A stretch of DNA of 64,000 bases from Chitinolyticbacter meiyuanensis. GTDB taxonomy: Bacteria > Pseudomonadota > Gammaproteobacteria > Burkholderiales > Chitinibacteraceae. Below are positions 46,000-55,980 of the stretch, in pieces (the stretch's first letter is position 1; each line of letters starts with the position of its first letter). The position numbers were made by a program, and so were the translations under genes. The notes under the pieces were generated by a model. That model was not told the DNA's origin, searched no databases, and worked only from the letters and a program-made list of their open reading frames with translations. The stretch covers positions 593,513 through 657,512 of the forward strand of contig NZ_CP041335.1 of the NCBI RefSeq assembly GCF_008033135.1. The letters run 5' to 3'.

Positions 46000-46373
46000 G
46001 CTGGAACTCGTTCGATGTTAGGTGAGCAGGTTATCTCAGTTCACATGAGTAGCGCGGCTGGTGAAAACCACAACTTCGGTTCCCGAAAAACATACGATCT
46101 ACGTTGTATTTGCGCTAATCCTGACAAGTGGAGAAGGGAAGTGCAGTGGGATGTACTAGAATCCGGCCCGTCTTGTTGACCAAGCCCGGCAGAAACGCTT
46201 GTCCTAGGTCAAGTTTGTCAGCAAGGGTAGTGGTGCATCATTCCTTGTGATTGGTACACGCATCCATAAGAGAAATAAAAAAACTTACAAAATCTAACCT
46301 TGAGTTGCGCATGAGATCGCTTATGGAAGCGACAACAGACATTCAAACATATCGTTCATCAGGGGGTTTATTA
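46000..46373. other. 374-base noncoding region between kinase and lipoprotein genes
   Basis: Divergent promoter region, less GC-rich than average. It contains an almost perfect 16-base palindrome at 46198-46213 centred on CCTAGG. No protein gene with a ribosome site is visible; a longer in-frame extension of the lipoprotein from 46251 would destroy its signal peptide. Confidence 0.5.
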
Positions 46374-47252
46374 ATGTCCAATCTATCTACCAAAGTATGG
46401 ATTGCATCCAGCTTGGCGGTGCTTCTGATTGCTTGCGGCGGTGGCGGTGGCGATGGAGCAGCTCCCACTCCGGCTCCTACGCCCACTCCGACTCCTATAC
46501 CGGATGCTACTTACGCATCGTGTCTTGACACACTGCCTGCTAACCAATGGGGTGCAGGCACGCCAGCGCCGGGCCGCAACGATTTCTGGCGAGAAAATCG
46601 CGTGTTGACTTCAGCTGCGACACCGGTAGTGACGACCAATCGTATCCTGACCGTAGATCGCGCTGCAGCCAATTCGACATTTCAGGGGCAGACCGTTCGC
46701 CGGTACGACGTAACCTACTGGGATAATGGCTCGGCGACCCCGAGTGGTACCGAGTTCAACTACGACGTGGTCGACAATGCCGGCGTGACCCAGCGTTACT
46801 ACGGTTACGAAGACGCAGACAACCTTCCGCCTTTCTATGGGGCCTATAAACCCCAATCGACGTATAGCCTTGCCGCAGTCAACGCAATGGCTAAAGGAGC
46901 AAGCTATAGCTACACCAATCGTCGCGAGAATGTGGGTTGGAATGCCGGAGAATTTGTGACCGAAAATGTAACGATCGAATACTTCGGTCTTGCTACGGTG
47001 ACGACTACCGCAGGCACGTTCAAGACTTGTCATACCAAGACCACCACAACGGCTGATAGTGCTAGTGCACCCAACTTCAAGTTGCAGCTGACTGAAGAAA
47101 TCTGGCAGACCAAGGATGTTCGCATCAAGCGCGTTTCGTCCGAGCGCCAATACAATCATGCCGATATACTGCAATGGGGACGTGATGCCGATGAGGTCGT
47201 AGTTGGCTATATCAAGAATGGTGTGGCGTACGGCAATGTGGCAACGCCCTAA
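46374..47252 (+). CDS. Lipoprotein of unknown function
   Basis: 292 residues. The lipobox LIAC puts the lipid-bearing Cys at residue 21, followed by a Gly run and a Pro/Thr repeat linker (TPAPTPTPTP), then a beta-rich domain of about 245 residues. No enzyme motif is seen. Within the domain TTTAGTFKTCHTKTTTT resembles surface beta repeats. The coding sequence is AT-richer than its surroundings. A very strong terminator follows. Confidence 0.75.
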   Translation: MSNLSTKVWIASSLAVLLIACGGGGGDGAAPTPAPTPTPTPIPDATYASCLDTLPANQWGAGTPAPGRNDFWRENRVLTSAATPVVTTNRILTVDRAAANSTFQGQTVRRYDVTYWDNGSATPSGTEFNYDVVDNAGVTQRYYGYEDADNLPPFYGAYKPQSTYSLAAVNAMAKGASYSYTNRRENVGWNAGEFVTENVTIEYFGLATVTTTAGTFKTCHTKTTTTADSASAPNFKLQLTEEIWQTKDVRIKRVSSERQYNHADILQWGRDADEVVVGYIKNGVAYGNVATP

Positions 47253-47276
47253 TTAAGGAATTTTTAGTTGTGATCG

Positions 47277-47310
47277 AAAACCGGTGGGCTGTCCCACCGG
47301 TTTTTTTTTT
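47277..47310 (+). terminator. Strong intrinsic terminator after the lipoprotein gene
   Basis: A perfect 12-base stem (47277-47288 with 47293-47304) with a CTGT loop, followed by uninterrupted T to 47310. It begins 25 bases after the stop codon. Confidence 0.92.
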
Positions 47311-47514
47311 GCTCGCGCAATCTGATTGCTTGTCCCTGCACAGTTCGTAGCCGAGTTCTTGTGCGCATCTTACAAGATGAACGCACTAGCCAAAAAACGC
47401 CTGAACTTAATAGACGTTTAAGTCCAACGCTGGCATTTGACTTTACGTGGAATATTGGCGACAGGCCCGGAGGCGGCTGGCCCAAATGGGTCTATACCAG
47501 AAGGCTTCTGTGAT

Positions 47515-48507
47515 TTATGGCCGGACCGCATTCGCCAGTGGCTTGCCTGCAGCGTAGTCCGCCACGTTCTGCATCACGGTGGTGGCGATGTTCGAGAGGG
47601 CTTCGTCGGTGAGGAAGCCCTGGTGCGAGGTGATGACCACGTTGGGGAAGGTGGTCAGCCGCGCCAACACATCGTCCTGCACGGCGGAGCCGGAGAGGTC
47701 CTCGAAGAACACGCCTTCCTCGTACTCGTAGACATCGAGCCCCACCCCGCCGAGCTGGCCGCTTTTCAGCGCGTCGAGCAGTGCGGCGCTGTCGATCAGG
47801 CCACCGCGGCTGGTATTGATGATGACGGCGCCCGGCTTCATCGTTGCCAGCGAGGTGGCATTGATCATGTGTCGTGTTTCCGGGAACAGCGGCGCGTGCA
47901 GGCTGATCACGTCGGCGCTGGCGAGGAGCTCGGGCAGACTGACGAAACGGCAGCCGAGCGCTGCTTCGTGCGCAGGATCCGGCGATCGGTCATACGCAAT
48001 CACCTGCATGCCGAAGCCGCGGGCGATCTGCATCGCTGCGCGGCCGATCTTGCCGGCGCCGACCACGCCGAAGGTGCGGCCATGGAGGTTGAAGCCGACG
48101 AGGCCGTCGAGCGAGAAGTTGGCATCGCGTACCCGGTTGAACGCGCGGTGCGTCTTGCGCACCAGCGTCAGCAACAGCGCGAACACGTGCTCGGCCACCG
48201 CTTCGGGCGAGTAGGCCGGCACACGGGTGACCACGATGCCGAGCCGGGCGGCGGCGGCGACATCGACACCGTTGTAGCCGGCGCTGCGCAGCGCCACATG
48301 GCCGACGCCGAGGCGCTTCAGTTCGAGCAGCGTGGCTTCGTCGACCCGATCGTTGACGAAGGGGCAGACCACGTCGAAGCCGGCGGCCAGCGGCACCGTG
48401 CTGCGGTTGAGCCGATCCTCGAAGAACTCCAGTTCGTAGCCGGCGCCGTTGGCGGCGGTCAGTGCGGCACGGTCATAGCGCTTGCTGTCGAATACGGCGA
48501 TGCGCAT
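47515..48507 (-). CDS. ldhA: D-lactate dehydrogenase (fermentative, NAD-dependent)
   Basis: 330 residues, D-2-hydroxyacid dehydrogenase family. The NAD-binding motif is FGVVGAGKIG near residue 150; catalytic Arg is in INTSRGGLID, Glu near VFFEDLSG and His in TSHQGFLT. The EYEEGVFFEDLSG segment is characteristic of LdhA-type enzymes that reduce pyruvate to D-lactate. It is convergent with the lipoprotein gene and starts 7 bases after the RRM protein stop. Confidence 0.92.
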   Translation of the reverse strand: MRIAVFDSKRYDRAALTAANGAGYELEFFEDRLNRSTVPLAAGFDVVCPFVNDRVDEATLLELKRLGVGHVALRSAGYNGVDVAAAARLGIVVTRVPAYSPEAVAEHVFALLLTLVRKTHRAFNRVRDANFSLDGLVGFNLHGRTFGVVGAGKIGRAAMQIARGFGMQVIAYDRSPDPAHEAALGCRFVSLPELLASADVISLHAPLFPETRHMINATSLATMKPGAVIINTSRGGLIDSAALLDALKSGQLGGVGLDVYEYEEGVFFEDLSGSAVQDDVLARLTTFPNVVITSHQGFLTDEALSNIATTVMQNVADYAAGKPLANAVRP

Positions 48508-48514
48508 GCGCGGG

Positions 48515-48760
48515 CTATTCCCAGGAGAAGTTGGTGTGATTGGCGGTCAGATCACGGCCGTTCCAGTGGTGGCCGTTGAGCTGTTTGCACACGGTGGCGA
48601 TGGCGGTGTCGCCCAGGTCCAGCTTGACCAGGGCACCGGTGCGCTCCGGGCCTTCCTCGATCACGATCTCGCCGATACCGGGCACGCCCTGCTCGGTGAG
48701 CAGCGTGCGCACGTCGTCGCTGGAGGTACCAGGGGGCAGGTTGCCGATCAGAATCTGCAT
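48515..48760 (-). CDS. Small RNA-binding protein (RRM)
   Basis: 81 residues, a single RNA recognition motif. RNP2 is ILIGNL (residues 3-8). The RNP1 position reads GALVKLDLG, so the aromatic residues that usually stack with RNA are missing. It probably binds nucleic acid or protein weakly. It precedes ldhA by 7 bases. Confidence 0.8.
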   Translation of the reverse strand: MQILIGNLPPGTSSDDVRTLLTEQGVPGIGEIVIEEGPERTGALVKLDLGDTAIATVCKQLNGHHWNGRDLTANHTNFSWE

Positions 48761-48796
48761 GACAAAGTCTCCGGTTGGGAAAGGCGTGGGGGATGC

Positions 48797-49738
48797 TCAG
48801 TGTCGGGCTGGGGTGTGTGCGTGCTGCCGCAGCGTATCGAAGCGCCGGGTGCTGCCGAGGTAGCCGGGCGCCACCGCTTCCAGCGCGGTGGGTGTCCATC
48901 CGAGTTCCGGGGCGAAGCCGGGGGCGTGCACGTTGTCGACCTTCATCGAATCGAGGTTGTCGTGACTCAGTGGTGGATTGGGCAGCAGTTGCATGGCGCT
49001 GGCCTGCAGGCGTGCGGCCCAGTCCGGCAGGCCGAACACCAGGCGGCGATGCCCGGCTACCCGCCCGGCATAGCGCACCAGCTCGGCTAGGGTATACACC
49101 CTGGGCCCGACCAGGTAAAGCGTATGCCCGGCAAGTTGCGCTTGTTCGATGCCGGTGACGAAAGCGCGTGCCACATCGCCCACCCATACCGGTTGGAAAC
49201 GCGCGGTGCTGCTGGCCAGCGGCACGCAGGGGGCCAGCCGCTGCAGCGCGGCGAACACGGTGAGGAAGCTGTCGCCGCGACCGAACACCACCGAAGGGCG
49301 GTAGATAGTCCAGGCGAGACCGCTGGCGCGCACCACAGCCTCGCCATCGCCCTTGCTGCGCTGGTAGCGCGAGGGGCCATTCACGTCGGCGCCGAGTGCG
49401 CTCATATGCAGATAGCGCCGCACGCCGGCCATGGCGCAGGCGTTGACAATGCGCTCGGTCAGCTTGACGTGGACCCGCTCGAAATCGGCTGTACTGCCCT
49501 GCAGGATGCCGACCAGGTTCACCACCGCGTCATGGCGCGGCACCAGCTCGGCGAGCTGGCTGCTGTCATGCACATTGGCCTCGACCAGCGTCAGCCCTGG
49601 CAGCTCGAGTAGTTGCTCGCGGTGCGCTTCACGATTGCGGCTGGGGATGGTCACCGTATGGCCATGGTCGGCCAGCTGGGCGGCGATCTGCCGGCCGATG
49701 AAACCACTGCCGCCGATCAACAGCACATTGCTCGTCAT
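48797..49738 (-). CDS. NAD(P)-binding epimerase-like protein (complex I NDUFA9-like)
   Basis: 313 residues, an atypical short-chain dehydrogenase. The Rossmann loop is LLIGGSGFIGRQIA (residues 6-19). No Tyr-x3-Lys catalytic pair is obvious; YQRSKGDGE near 135 gives a weak counterpart. The overall pattern is that of NDUFA9-like proteins of betaproteobacteria, which bind NAD(P) and may act in quinone or complex I biology. ATG 49738 has GGAG upstream. It lies 59 bases from the lytic transglycosylase gene. Confidence 0.85.
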   Translation of the reverse strand: MTSNVLLIGGSGFIGRQIAAQLADHGHTVTIPSRNREAHREQLLELPGLTLVEANVHDSSQLAELVPRHDAVVNLVGILQGSTADFERVHVKLTERIVNACAMAGVRRYLHMSALGADVNGPSRYQRSKGDGEAVVRASGLAWTIYRPSVVFGRGDSFLTVFAALQRLAPCVPLASSTARFQPVWVGDVARAFVTGIEQAQLAGHTLYLVGPRVYTLAELVRYAGRVAGHRRLVFGLPDWAARLQASAMQLLPNPPLSHDNLDSMKVDNVHAPGFAPELGWTPTALEAVAPGYLGSTRRFDTLRQHAHTPARH

Positions 49739-49797
49739 GATGGGCTCCTCGCTGCGCGTAGTGTGGCGATGGTGCACCCGCCGCGATTTGTCCTGCG

Positions 49798-51690
49798 TCA
49801 GGGGGCGTCGACGGCGCCACCTCGCGGCGGGATCGCAGCGAGCCGGTCCCGTAGCGCCGGCGCCTTGGGGAAGGCATAGCGGTAGACCTGGGCATTGCCC
49901 AGCACCTTCTTCACGTAATCGCGCGTTTCGTCGAACGGAATCGTCTCAATATAGATGGCGGCATCGATCGGTTGGTCGTCCTGCCAGGCGCGTGCGCGGC
50001 CAGGGCCCGCGTTGTAGCCGGCGGTGGCAAGCACCGGGTGCTTCTCCAGCCGCTCGAGGATGTAGGAAAGGTAGAACGTGCCCATCTGCAGATTGGATTC
50101 GGCGTGATGCACCGCGCTCGGGTCGTAGTTCTTGTCGCCCATCTTGGCGGCCACCCACTTGGCGGTACCTGGCATCAGCTGCATCAGCCCGCCAGCGCCG
50201 ACGCGTGAGCGCGCATCGGTGACGAAGCGGCTCTCCTGGCGGATCAGGCCGAACACCCAGGCGGCATCGATGCCGTTGAGCAGTGCCTGGCGCTCGACCT
50301 CGTCGCGATACGGCACCGGATAGCGCAGTGCGATGTCGGCCATGGTGCGGCCACGCTCGGCGGCGTAGATCGAACGATCGAGCTGGCCGGCGCGCTCGGC
50401 CAGCACCGCCGCGGCGATCAGCTCGGGATCGGTGAGGCCGCGCAGCGACCAGTTCCATTCGCGCACCGCCTCGCTGCGCCAGCCGCCGTCGAACAGCGCC
50501 AGCGCCCGTGCCACACCGGGGCGCTGCCGTACCCGCGCGATCTCGGTCTCGGTGGGGCGATACGGCAGGTTGTTGGCGCTGGCGATCGGCGTATCGAGCT
50601 CAGCCGTGGCCAATTGGCCGTAGTACTCGTCGTGGGTGGCGAGCGCGGCCAGCAGCGCATCGGCCTCCATCTTGCGGTTCTTGGCCTTGAGCGCCTGCGC
50701 CTTCCAGTAGCGCCAGACCACTTCGCCTGCCTCGTCGGCGGGCAGCGCATCGATGCGCGTCAGCACGGCATCGACATCCTTGGCGCGTAGCGCCGCGCGG
50801 ATGGCCCAAGCCCGGCCGCTGGCTGTCTGCGGCGTACCACCGCGGGCGAACCAGCTGCTCGCCTGCGGATGGCGCGATTTGGCTCCGGCTTCGCCGAGCT
50901 GCTGCCAACCGAAGCGCACATCGTCCTGCGGCCAGCCCTCGGTGCGGTTTTCCAGCCACGCCGCCGCCGCATCCGGGTTGCTGCGCGCCAACCGGCCGAT
51001 CGCGTACAGCGCCGCTTCGCGTGCGCCGCGCCGCGCCGGGTTGTAGCCGCCGAGGGCCTTCACCGGGTCGCGCGCGGCCAGCGCCAGCGATTTGGCCTGC
51101 AGTTCGGCCGGGTTGCCGACGCGGGCGGCGATCTGGCGGGCGAAATCGGTGTTGTTGCGCAGCAGCGCGTCGCGGATGCGGGCCCAGACATCGCCCTCGC
51201 CGAGCTGGCCCTCGGCCAGCAGCCAGTCGAACACCGGGCCGCAGCTTTGCGGCTGGGCACGGCCCTGCAGATACAGCGCCTTGAGCTTGAGTGCCCCCTC
51301 ACGCTTGCCGCGCGACAGGTTGGCCTGGGCGGCATAGCAATCGAGCTCGGTGGTCGGGGCATCGAGCTTCGGGTATTCGGCGAGCAGGGTGTCCCAGTCG
51401 CTGCGCTTGCCCACTTCGGACAGCCATTCGCTGCGCAGCTTGTCGGCGAGCGGGCTGCCGTCGTTGCGGGCGAAGAAGGCCCGCACCTCGTCGTTGGGCA
51501 CGGTCGGCAGCTGTACGCTCAGCCAGTAGTAGTGCGGGTACATCGCCAGCACGTCGTTGGCATTGGCATCGGTGATGCTGGCCAGCCGGTTCAGGTCCCG
51601 CTTCTTGGCCGCGTCACGCACGGCGTCGAGATCGACGGCGGCCTGGGCGGCGAGGCTGCAAAAGGCAAGGGCGAAGACGAAGCGTTTCAT
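49798..51690 (-). CDS. Soluble lytic murein transglycosylase (Slt family)
   Basis: 630 residues. Signal peptide of about 18 residues (cleavage near AQA/AVD), a long alpha-helical superhelical region (30-470) and a C-terminal lysozyme-like SLT domain with the catalytic Glu in GLIRQESRFVTDARSRVGAGGLMQLMPGTAK and the later ATAGYNAGPGRA motif. It cleaves peptidoglycan glycan chains with formation of 1,6-anhydro ends in the periplasm. Divergent from glyQ. Confidence 0.92.
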   Translation of the reverse strand: MKRFVFALAFCSLAAQAAVDLDAVRDAAKKRDLNRLASITDANANDVLAMYPHYYWLSVQLPTVPNDEVRAFFARNDGSPLADKLRSEWLSEVGKRSDWDTLLAEYPKLDAPTTELDCYAAQANLSRGKREGALKLKALYLQGRAQPQSCGPVFDWLLAEGQLGEGDVWARIRDALLRNNTDFARQIAARVGNPAELQAKSLALAARDPVKALGGYNPARRGAREAALYAIGRLARSNPDAAAAWLENRTEGWPQDDVRFGWQQLGEAGAKSRHPQASSWFARGGTPQTASGRAWAIRAALRAKDVDAVLTRIDALPADEAGEVVWRYWKAQALKAKNRKMEADALLAALATHDEYYGQLATAELDTPIASANNLPYRPTETEIARVRQRPGVARALALFDGGWRSEAVREWNWSLRGLTDPELIAAAVLAERAGQLDRSIYAAERGRTMADIALRYPVPYRDEVERQALLNGIDAAWVFGLIRQESRFVTDARSRVGAGGLMQLMPGTAKWVAAKMGDKNYDPSAVHHAESNLQMGTFYLSYILERLEKHPVLATAGYNAGPGRARAWQDDQPIDAAIYIETIPFDETRDYVKKVLGNAQVYRYAFPKAPALRDRLAAIPPRGGAVDAP

Positions 51691-51917
51691 GCGGGACGAT
51701 ACCGGGAGAGGGGTCAGAGTGAGGAAGAGCGCCAAGGCGCGACGAGGTTCCGTGCGCATTTTACTGCGAAACGCGGGGAGGGCTGACATGAGCCGTCATC
51801 GCCCGTTGGCGAGCTGGGGCATTTGCCATGCCCCGATTAGCGGGGCGCGGGCAAAAACAAGTAGAATCAACCGGTTTACAGGCACACACGCCGCGCATCG
51901 CGGTACACGACAACAAC

Positions 51918-52805
51918 ATGCTGACCTTCCAGGACATTCTGCTCACGCTGCAAAACTACTGGGGCCGCCAGGGCTGCGCCCTGCTGCAGCCCTACGACAT
52001 GGAAATGGGCGCCGGCACCAGCCACACCGCCACCTTCCTGCGCGCCATCGGCCCCGAGCCGTGGAATGCCGCCTACGTGCAGCCGAGCCGCCGCCCCAAG
52101 GACGGCCGCTATGGCGAGAACCCCAACCGCCTGCAGCACTACTACCAGTTCCAGGTGGTGTTGAAGCCTTCGCCCGACCATATCCAGGAGCTGTACCTCG
52201 GTTCGCTCAAGGAACTCGGCATCGATCCGCAGGTGCACGACATCCGCTTCGTCGAGGACGATTGGGAAAACCCCACGCTCGGCGCCTGGGGCCTGGGTTG
52301 GGAAGTGTGGCTGAACGGCATGGAAGTCACGCAGTTCACCTATTTCCAGCAGGTGGGCGGCCTCGATTGCAAGCCGGTACTGGGCGAGATCACCTACGGC
52401 ACTGAGCGGCTGGCGATGTACCTGCAGGGCGTGGAGAACGTCTACGACCTGGTCTGGACCGTGTTCCCCAATGGCCAGAAGGTCACTTACGGCGACATCT
52501 ATCACCAGAATGAAGTCGAGCAGTCGACCTACAACTTCGAGCATTCCAACGTCGAATTGCTGCTGAGCCTGTTCAACAGCTTCGAAGGCGAGGCCAAGAA
52601 GCTCCTGGAAGCCAGCCTGCCACTGCCGGCGTACGAAATGATCCTGAAGGCGGCTCACACCTTCAACCTGCTCGACGCGCGTGGCGCCATCTCGGTGACC
52701 GAGCGCGCCGCCTACATCGGCCGCATCCGCAATCTGGCACGCGGCGTGGCGCAGGCGTATTTCGAAAGCCGCGAGCGCCTCGGCTTCCCGATGTGCCAGG
52801 CCTGA
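51918..52805 (+). CDS. glyQ: Glycyl-tRNA synthetase alpha subunit
   Basis: 295 residues. The catalytic subunit of the alpha2beta2 bacterial glycyl-tRNA synthetase. Motifs include [23 protein letters not shown] near the N-terminus, [19 protein letters not shown] and [24 protein letters not shown]. The start ATG 51918 gives the family N-terminus Met-Leu-Thr-Phe-Gln-Asp. A small lipoprotein gene lies between glyQ and glyS. Confidence 0.97.
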   Translation: MLTFQDILLTLQNYWGRQGCALLQPYDMEMGAGTSHTATFLRAIGPEPWNAAYVQPSRRPKDGRYGENPNRLQHYYQFQVVLKPSPDHIQELYLGSLKELGIDPQVHDIRFVEDDWENPTLGAWGLGWEVWLNGMEVTQFTYFQQVGGLDCKPVLGEITYGTERLAMYLQGVENVYDLVWTVFPNGQKVTYGDIYHQNEVEQSTYNFEHSNVELLLSLFNSFEGEAKKLLEASLPLPAYEMILKAAHTFNLLDARGAISVTERAAYIGRIRNLARGVAQAYFESRERLGFPMCQA

Positions 52806-52818
52806 TCCGGAATCCCCG

Positions 52819-53304
52819 ATGAAGACCGCCCTCGTCCTGGCCTGCCTTCTCGCGCTGTCCGCCTGTGGCGACAAGTTCGAGACCGGCACGCGCGGGCCGG
52901 AGCCCGTGCCGTACAAGGGCGAGTGGCGCAACTACGGGGAAATGCCCGATTTTGACGTGTGGGTGGATGTCGATTCCATCAGCCACAATGATCGCTTCGC
53001 GCCGGACCAATACACCTATGTCTGGATGCGCCAGAACTTCAAGCGCGATCAGGTCGACGGGGTATCGAAGGGAACGTACCGCATCAAGTACGCCCGCGTC
53101 GCCATCGACTGCAAGAGCGGTCGCATGGCCGAGACCGCGGCCGAGCTGCGTGACGAGAACGATGGCGATGTGGCGCGCTACGACGTGCCCGGCTACCAGT
53201 GGGAATTCTCCACCCCGCAAACCGACAGCTATGGCGCCGATTTCGTGCGCCAGGTCTGCAAGATCATGGCGAGCAAAGACGCCGCAGAGAATCAAGAAGA
53301 GTAG
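52819..53304 (+). CDS. Small lipoprotein between glyQ and glyS
   Basis: 161 residues. Lipobox LSAC with the lipid-bearing Cys at 16. The mature part carries a DVWVDVDSISH strand and the pair IDCKSGR and RQVCKIM, whose two cysteines could form a disulfide. The pattern is similar to Haemophilus protein E-like adhesins and other small outer-membrane lipoproteins, which is a tentative match. It overlaps neither gene (13 and 5 base gaps), so it is co-transcribed with glycyl-tRNA synthetase. Confidence 0.8.
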   Translation: MKTALVLACLLALSACGDKFETGTRGPEPVPYKGEWRNYGEMPDFDVWVDVDSISHNDRFAPDQYTYVWMRQNFKRDQVDGVSKGTYRIKYARVAIDCKSGRMAETAAELRDENDGDVARYDVPGYQWEFSTPQTDSYGADFVRQVCKIMASKDAAENQEE

Positions 53305-53309
53305 AACCC

Positions 53310-55373
53310 ATGTCCCAACAAACGCTGTTGATCGAGCTCCTGACCGAGGAGTTGCCGCCCAAGGCCCTGAAGAAGCTGGGCGACGTGTTCGCCCAGTCCG
53401 TGTTCGACGAACTCGCCAAGCTCGGCTTCGTCGACAAGTCGGTCGAGTTCCATCCCTTTGCCAGCCCGCGCCGGCTGGCGGTCAGCATCCCCAACGTGCT
53501 CGGCGTGCAGCCGGACCAACAGATCGAACGCAAGGGCCCGGCCGTGGCCGCGGGCTTCAAGGATGGCGCGCCGACCCCGGCGCTGGCCGGCTTTGCCCGC
53601 TCGTGCGGCGTGGCGGTCGAGCAGCTGGAACAGGGCTCGGACGGCAAGCAGGACGTGTTCATCTTTCGCTCGGTGAAGACCGGCGAGCCGCTGGCCAATG
53701 TGCTGGCCGGCATCGTCGAGGCTGCGCTGAAGAAGCTGCCCGCGCCCAAGATGATGCGCTGGGGTGATCGTGACGGGCAGTTCATCCGCCCGGTACATGG
53801 CCTGACGATGTTGCAAGGCGCCGAGGTGATTCCGGGCCAGGTGCTGCACCTGAATGCCGATCGCGTCACTCGCGGTCACCGTTTCCTCTCCAGCGGTGAG
53901 ATCACGCTGGATCACGCTGACCACTACGCCCGCACGCTGTTCGAAGCGGGCAAGGTCGTGGCGAGTTTTGCCGCGCGCCGTGCACTGATCGGCAAGGAAC
54001 TCGAAGCGGCAGCGGCCAAGCGTAGCGCCGCCATCGCTGCCGACGAGGCGCTGTTCGATGAGGTGACCGCGTTGGTGGAGTGGCCGGTGGTGCTGGAAGG
54101 CGAATTCGAGGCGGACTTCCTCAAGGTGCCGCAGGAATGCCTGATCCTCACCATGCAGCAGAACCAGAAGTACTTCCCGCTGCTCGATGGTAGCGGTCGC
54201 CTGACCAATCGCTTCCTGCTGGTGTCCAACCTCGCCAGCCTCGAGCCGGCGCAGATCGTGCAGGGCAACGCCCGCGTGCTGCGCGCACGGTTGTCCGATG
54301 CCAAGTTCTTCTACGAGCAGGACCAGAAGAAGACGCTCGACAGCCGCGTCGGCGGTCTTGCCAACGTGGTGTACCACAACAAGATCGGCAGCCAGCTCGA
54401 ACGTGTCGAGCGGCTGCAGACGATAGCTGGCGCCATCGCCGGCCTGCTGCAGGCCGACGCGGCCCAGGCGCAGCGCGCTGCCCGCTTGGCGAAGGCCGAT
54501 CTGTTGTCCGACATGGTTGGCGAATTCCCTGAGCTGCAAGGCATCATGGGTCGGTACTACGCCAAGCTGGACGGCGAGACCGATGCGGTGGCCGATGCCA
54601 TCGAGGGCCACTATCACCCGCGCTTTGCCGGCGACACGCTGCCGCAGGGCACGATCGCTACGGCAGTTGCGCTGGCCGACAAGCTCGAGGCCATCGTCGG
54701 CATCTGGGGCATCGGCATGGTGCCGACCGGCGACAAGGATCCGTTCGGCCTGCGCCGCGCCGCGCTCGGTGTGCTGCGCATGCTGCTGAACCTGCCACTC
54801 GATGTACGTGAGTTGTTGGCGAAAACCGCAGCGGCCTTTCCGGCGGGCGTGGTCGCCGACGGCACCGTCGAGGGCGTTGCAAGCTTCATGCTGGAGCGGC
54901 TGAAGAACTACCTAGCTGCCGACTACCCGGCGGCCGACATCGATGCCGTGCTGGCGCTGGTACCCACCCGCCTCGACGATGTCGAGCGCCGGCTCGCGGC
55001 CGTGGCCGAGTTCAAGGCGCTGCCGGAGGCCGCCGCACTCGCCGCCGCCAACAAGCGCATCCGCAATATCCTGAAGAAGGTCGAGGGCGATCTGCCGGCG
55101 CTCAATGCCAACTTGTTCGCTGAGGCCGCGGAAAAGTCGCTGTACGATGCGTTGCAGACGGTGCGTGGCCCGGCTGAAACGGCGCTGGCGGCACAGGATT
55201 TCACCGGTGCGCTCAAGCAGCTTGCCGCGCTCAAGGCCCCGGTCGATGCGTTCTTCGACGGCGTGATGGTGATGGCCGACGATGCAGCGGTGCGCGGCAA
55301 CCGCCTTGCCCTGCTGGCCGAGCTTGCTGCGCTGATGAACCGCGTTGCCGAGCTGTCGCTGCTGGCGGAATGA
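53310..55373 (+). CDS. glyS: Glycyl-tRNA synthetase beta subunit
   Basis: 687 residues, normal for GlyS. Binds tRNA-Gly and completes the alpha2beta2 enzyme. N-terminal LLIELLTEELPPKAL, the FASPRRLAVSI segment, RWGDRDGQFIRPVHG and an HD-like central segment (KADLLSDMVGEFPELQGIMG, then DPFGLRRAALGVLR) are family landmarks, followed by a DALR-type anticodon-binding region. ATG 53310 sits 5 bases after the lipoprotein stop. Confidence 0.97.
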   Translation: MSQQTLLIELLTEELPPKALKKLGDVFAQSVFDELAKLGFVDKSVEFHPFASPRRLAVSIPNVLGVQPDQQIERKGPAVAAGFKDGAPTPALAGFARSCGVAVEQLEQGSDGKQDVFIFRSVKTGEPLANVLAGIVEAALKKLPAPKMMRWGDRDGQFIRPVHGLTMLQGAEVIPGQVLHLNADRVTRGHRFLSSGEITLDHADHYARTLFEAGKVVASFAARRALIGKELEAAAAKRSAAIAADEALFDEVTALVEWPVVLEGEFEADFLKVPQECLILTMQQNQKYFPLLDGSGRLTNRFLLVSNLASLEPAQIVQGNARVLRARLSDAKFFYEQDQKKTLDSRVGGLANVVYHNKIGSQLERVERLQTIAGAIAGLLQADAAQAQRAARLAKADLLSDMVGEFPELQGIMGRYYAKLDGETDAVADAIEGHYHPRFAGDTLPQGTIATAVALADKLEAIVGIWGIGMVPTGDKDPFGLRRAALGVLRMLLNLPLDVRELLAKTAAAFPAGVVADGTVEGVASFMLERLKNYLAADYPAADIDAVLALVPTRLDDVERRLAAVAEFKALPEAAALAAANKRIRNILKKVEGDLPALNANLFAEAAEKSLYDALQTVRGPAETALAAQDFTGALKQLAALKAPVDAFFDGVMVMADDAAVRGNRLALLAELAALMNRVAELSLLAE

Positions 55374-55425
55374 TGTTCCGGCGGGGCGGCACGCGCCGTT
55401 CCCGCTTTTTCCACTCCGAATCGCC

Positions 55426-55980
55426 ATGAAACTGCTCATTCTCGACCGCGACGGCGTCATCAACGAAGACCGGGCCGATTTCGTCAAATCGCCGGACGAA
55501 TGGGTGCCGATTCCCGGCAGCCTGCAGGCGATCAGCGAACTGTCGCGCGCCGGCTGGACGCTGGTGGTGGCCACCAACCAGTCGGCGATCGGCCGCGGCA
55601 TCATCAGCATGGATACGCTCAATGCCATCCATACCAAGATGCACCGCGCAGTGGCCGAGACCGGTGGCCATATCGATGCGGTGTTCTTCTGTCCGCACGC
55701 GCCCGATGCCGATTGCCAGTGCCGCAAGCCGCGGCCCGGCATGTTGCTCGACATCGGCCGGCGCTTCCATGCCAACATCGGTGATCGCGCCATGGTCGGC
55801 GACAGCCTGCGCGATCTGCAGGCGATCGCCGCGGTCGGCGGCAAGCCGGTGCTGGTGCGCACCGGCAATGGCGCCAAGACCGAGGCCACTGGCAACCTGC
55901 CGGTTGGCACCCGCGTCTACGATGACCTAGCTGCCTACGCCAGCGCCCTGCTCAATCCCAGCCTCGAATCCCAACCATGA
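55426..55980 (+). CDS. gmhB: D-glycero-beta-D-manno-heptose-1,7-bisphosphate 7-phosphatase
   Basis: 184 residues, a HAD phosphatase. LDRDGVINED gives the catalytic Asp7/Asp9; VVATNQSAIGRG and MVGDSLRDL are the other HAD motifs. A zinc loop with ligands in CPHAPDADCQCRKPRPG identifies GmhB, which makes heptose for the LPS inner core. Its stop overlaps the acyltransferase start by 4 bases. Confidence 0.93.
   Translation: MKLLILDRDGVINEDRADFVKSPDEWVPIPGSLQAISELSRAGWTLVVATNQSAIGRGIISMDTLNAIHTKMHRAVAETGGHIDAVFFCPHAPDADCQCRKPRPGMLLDIGRRFHANIGDRAMVGDSLRDLQAIAAVGGKPVLVRTGNGAKTEATGNLPVGTRVYDDLAAYASALLNPSLESQP

Noticed and set aside
43696..46179. 827-codon plus-strand open frame over the kinase gene
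   Set aside because: Antisense to a complete histidine kinase with all motifs.
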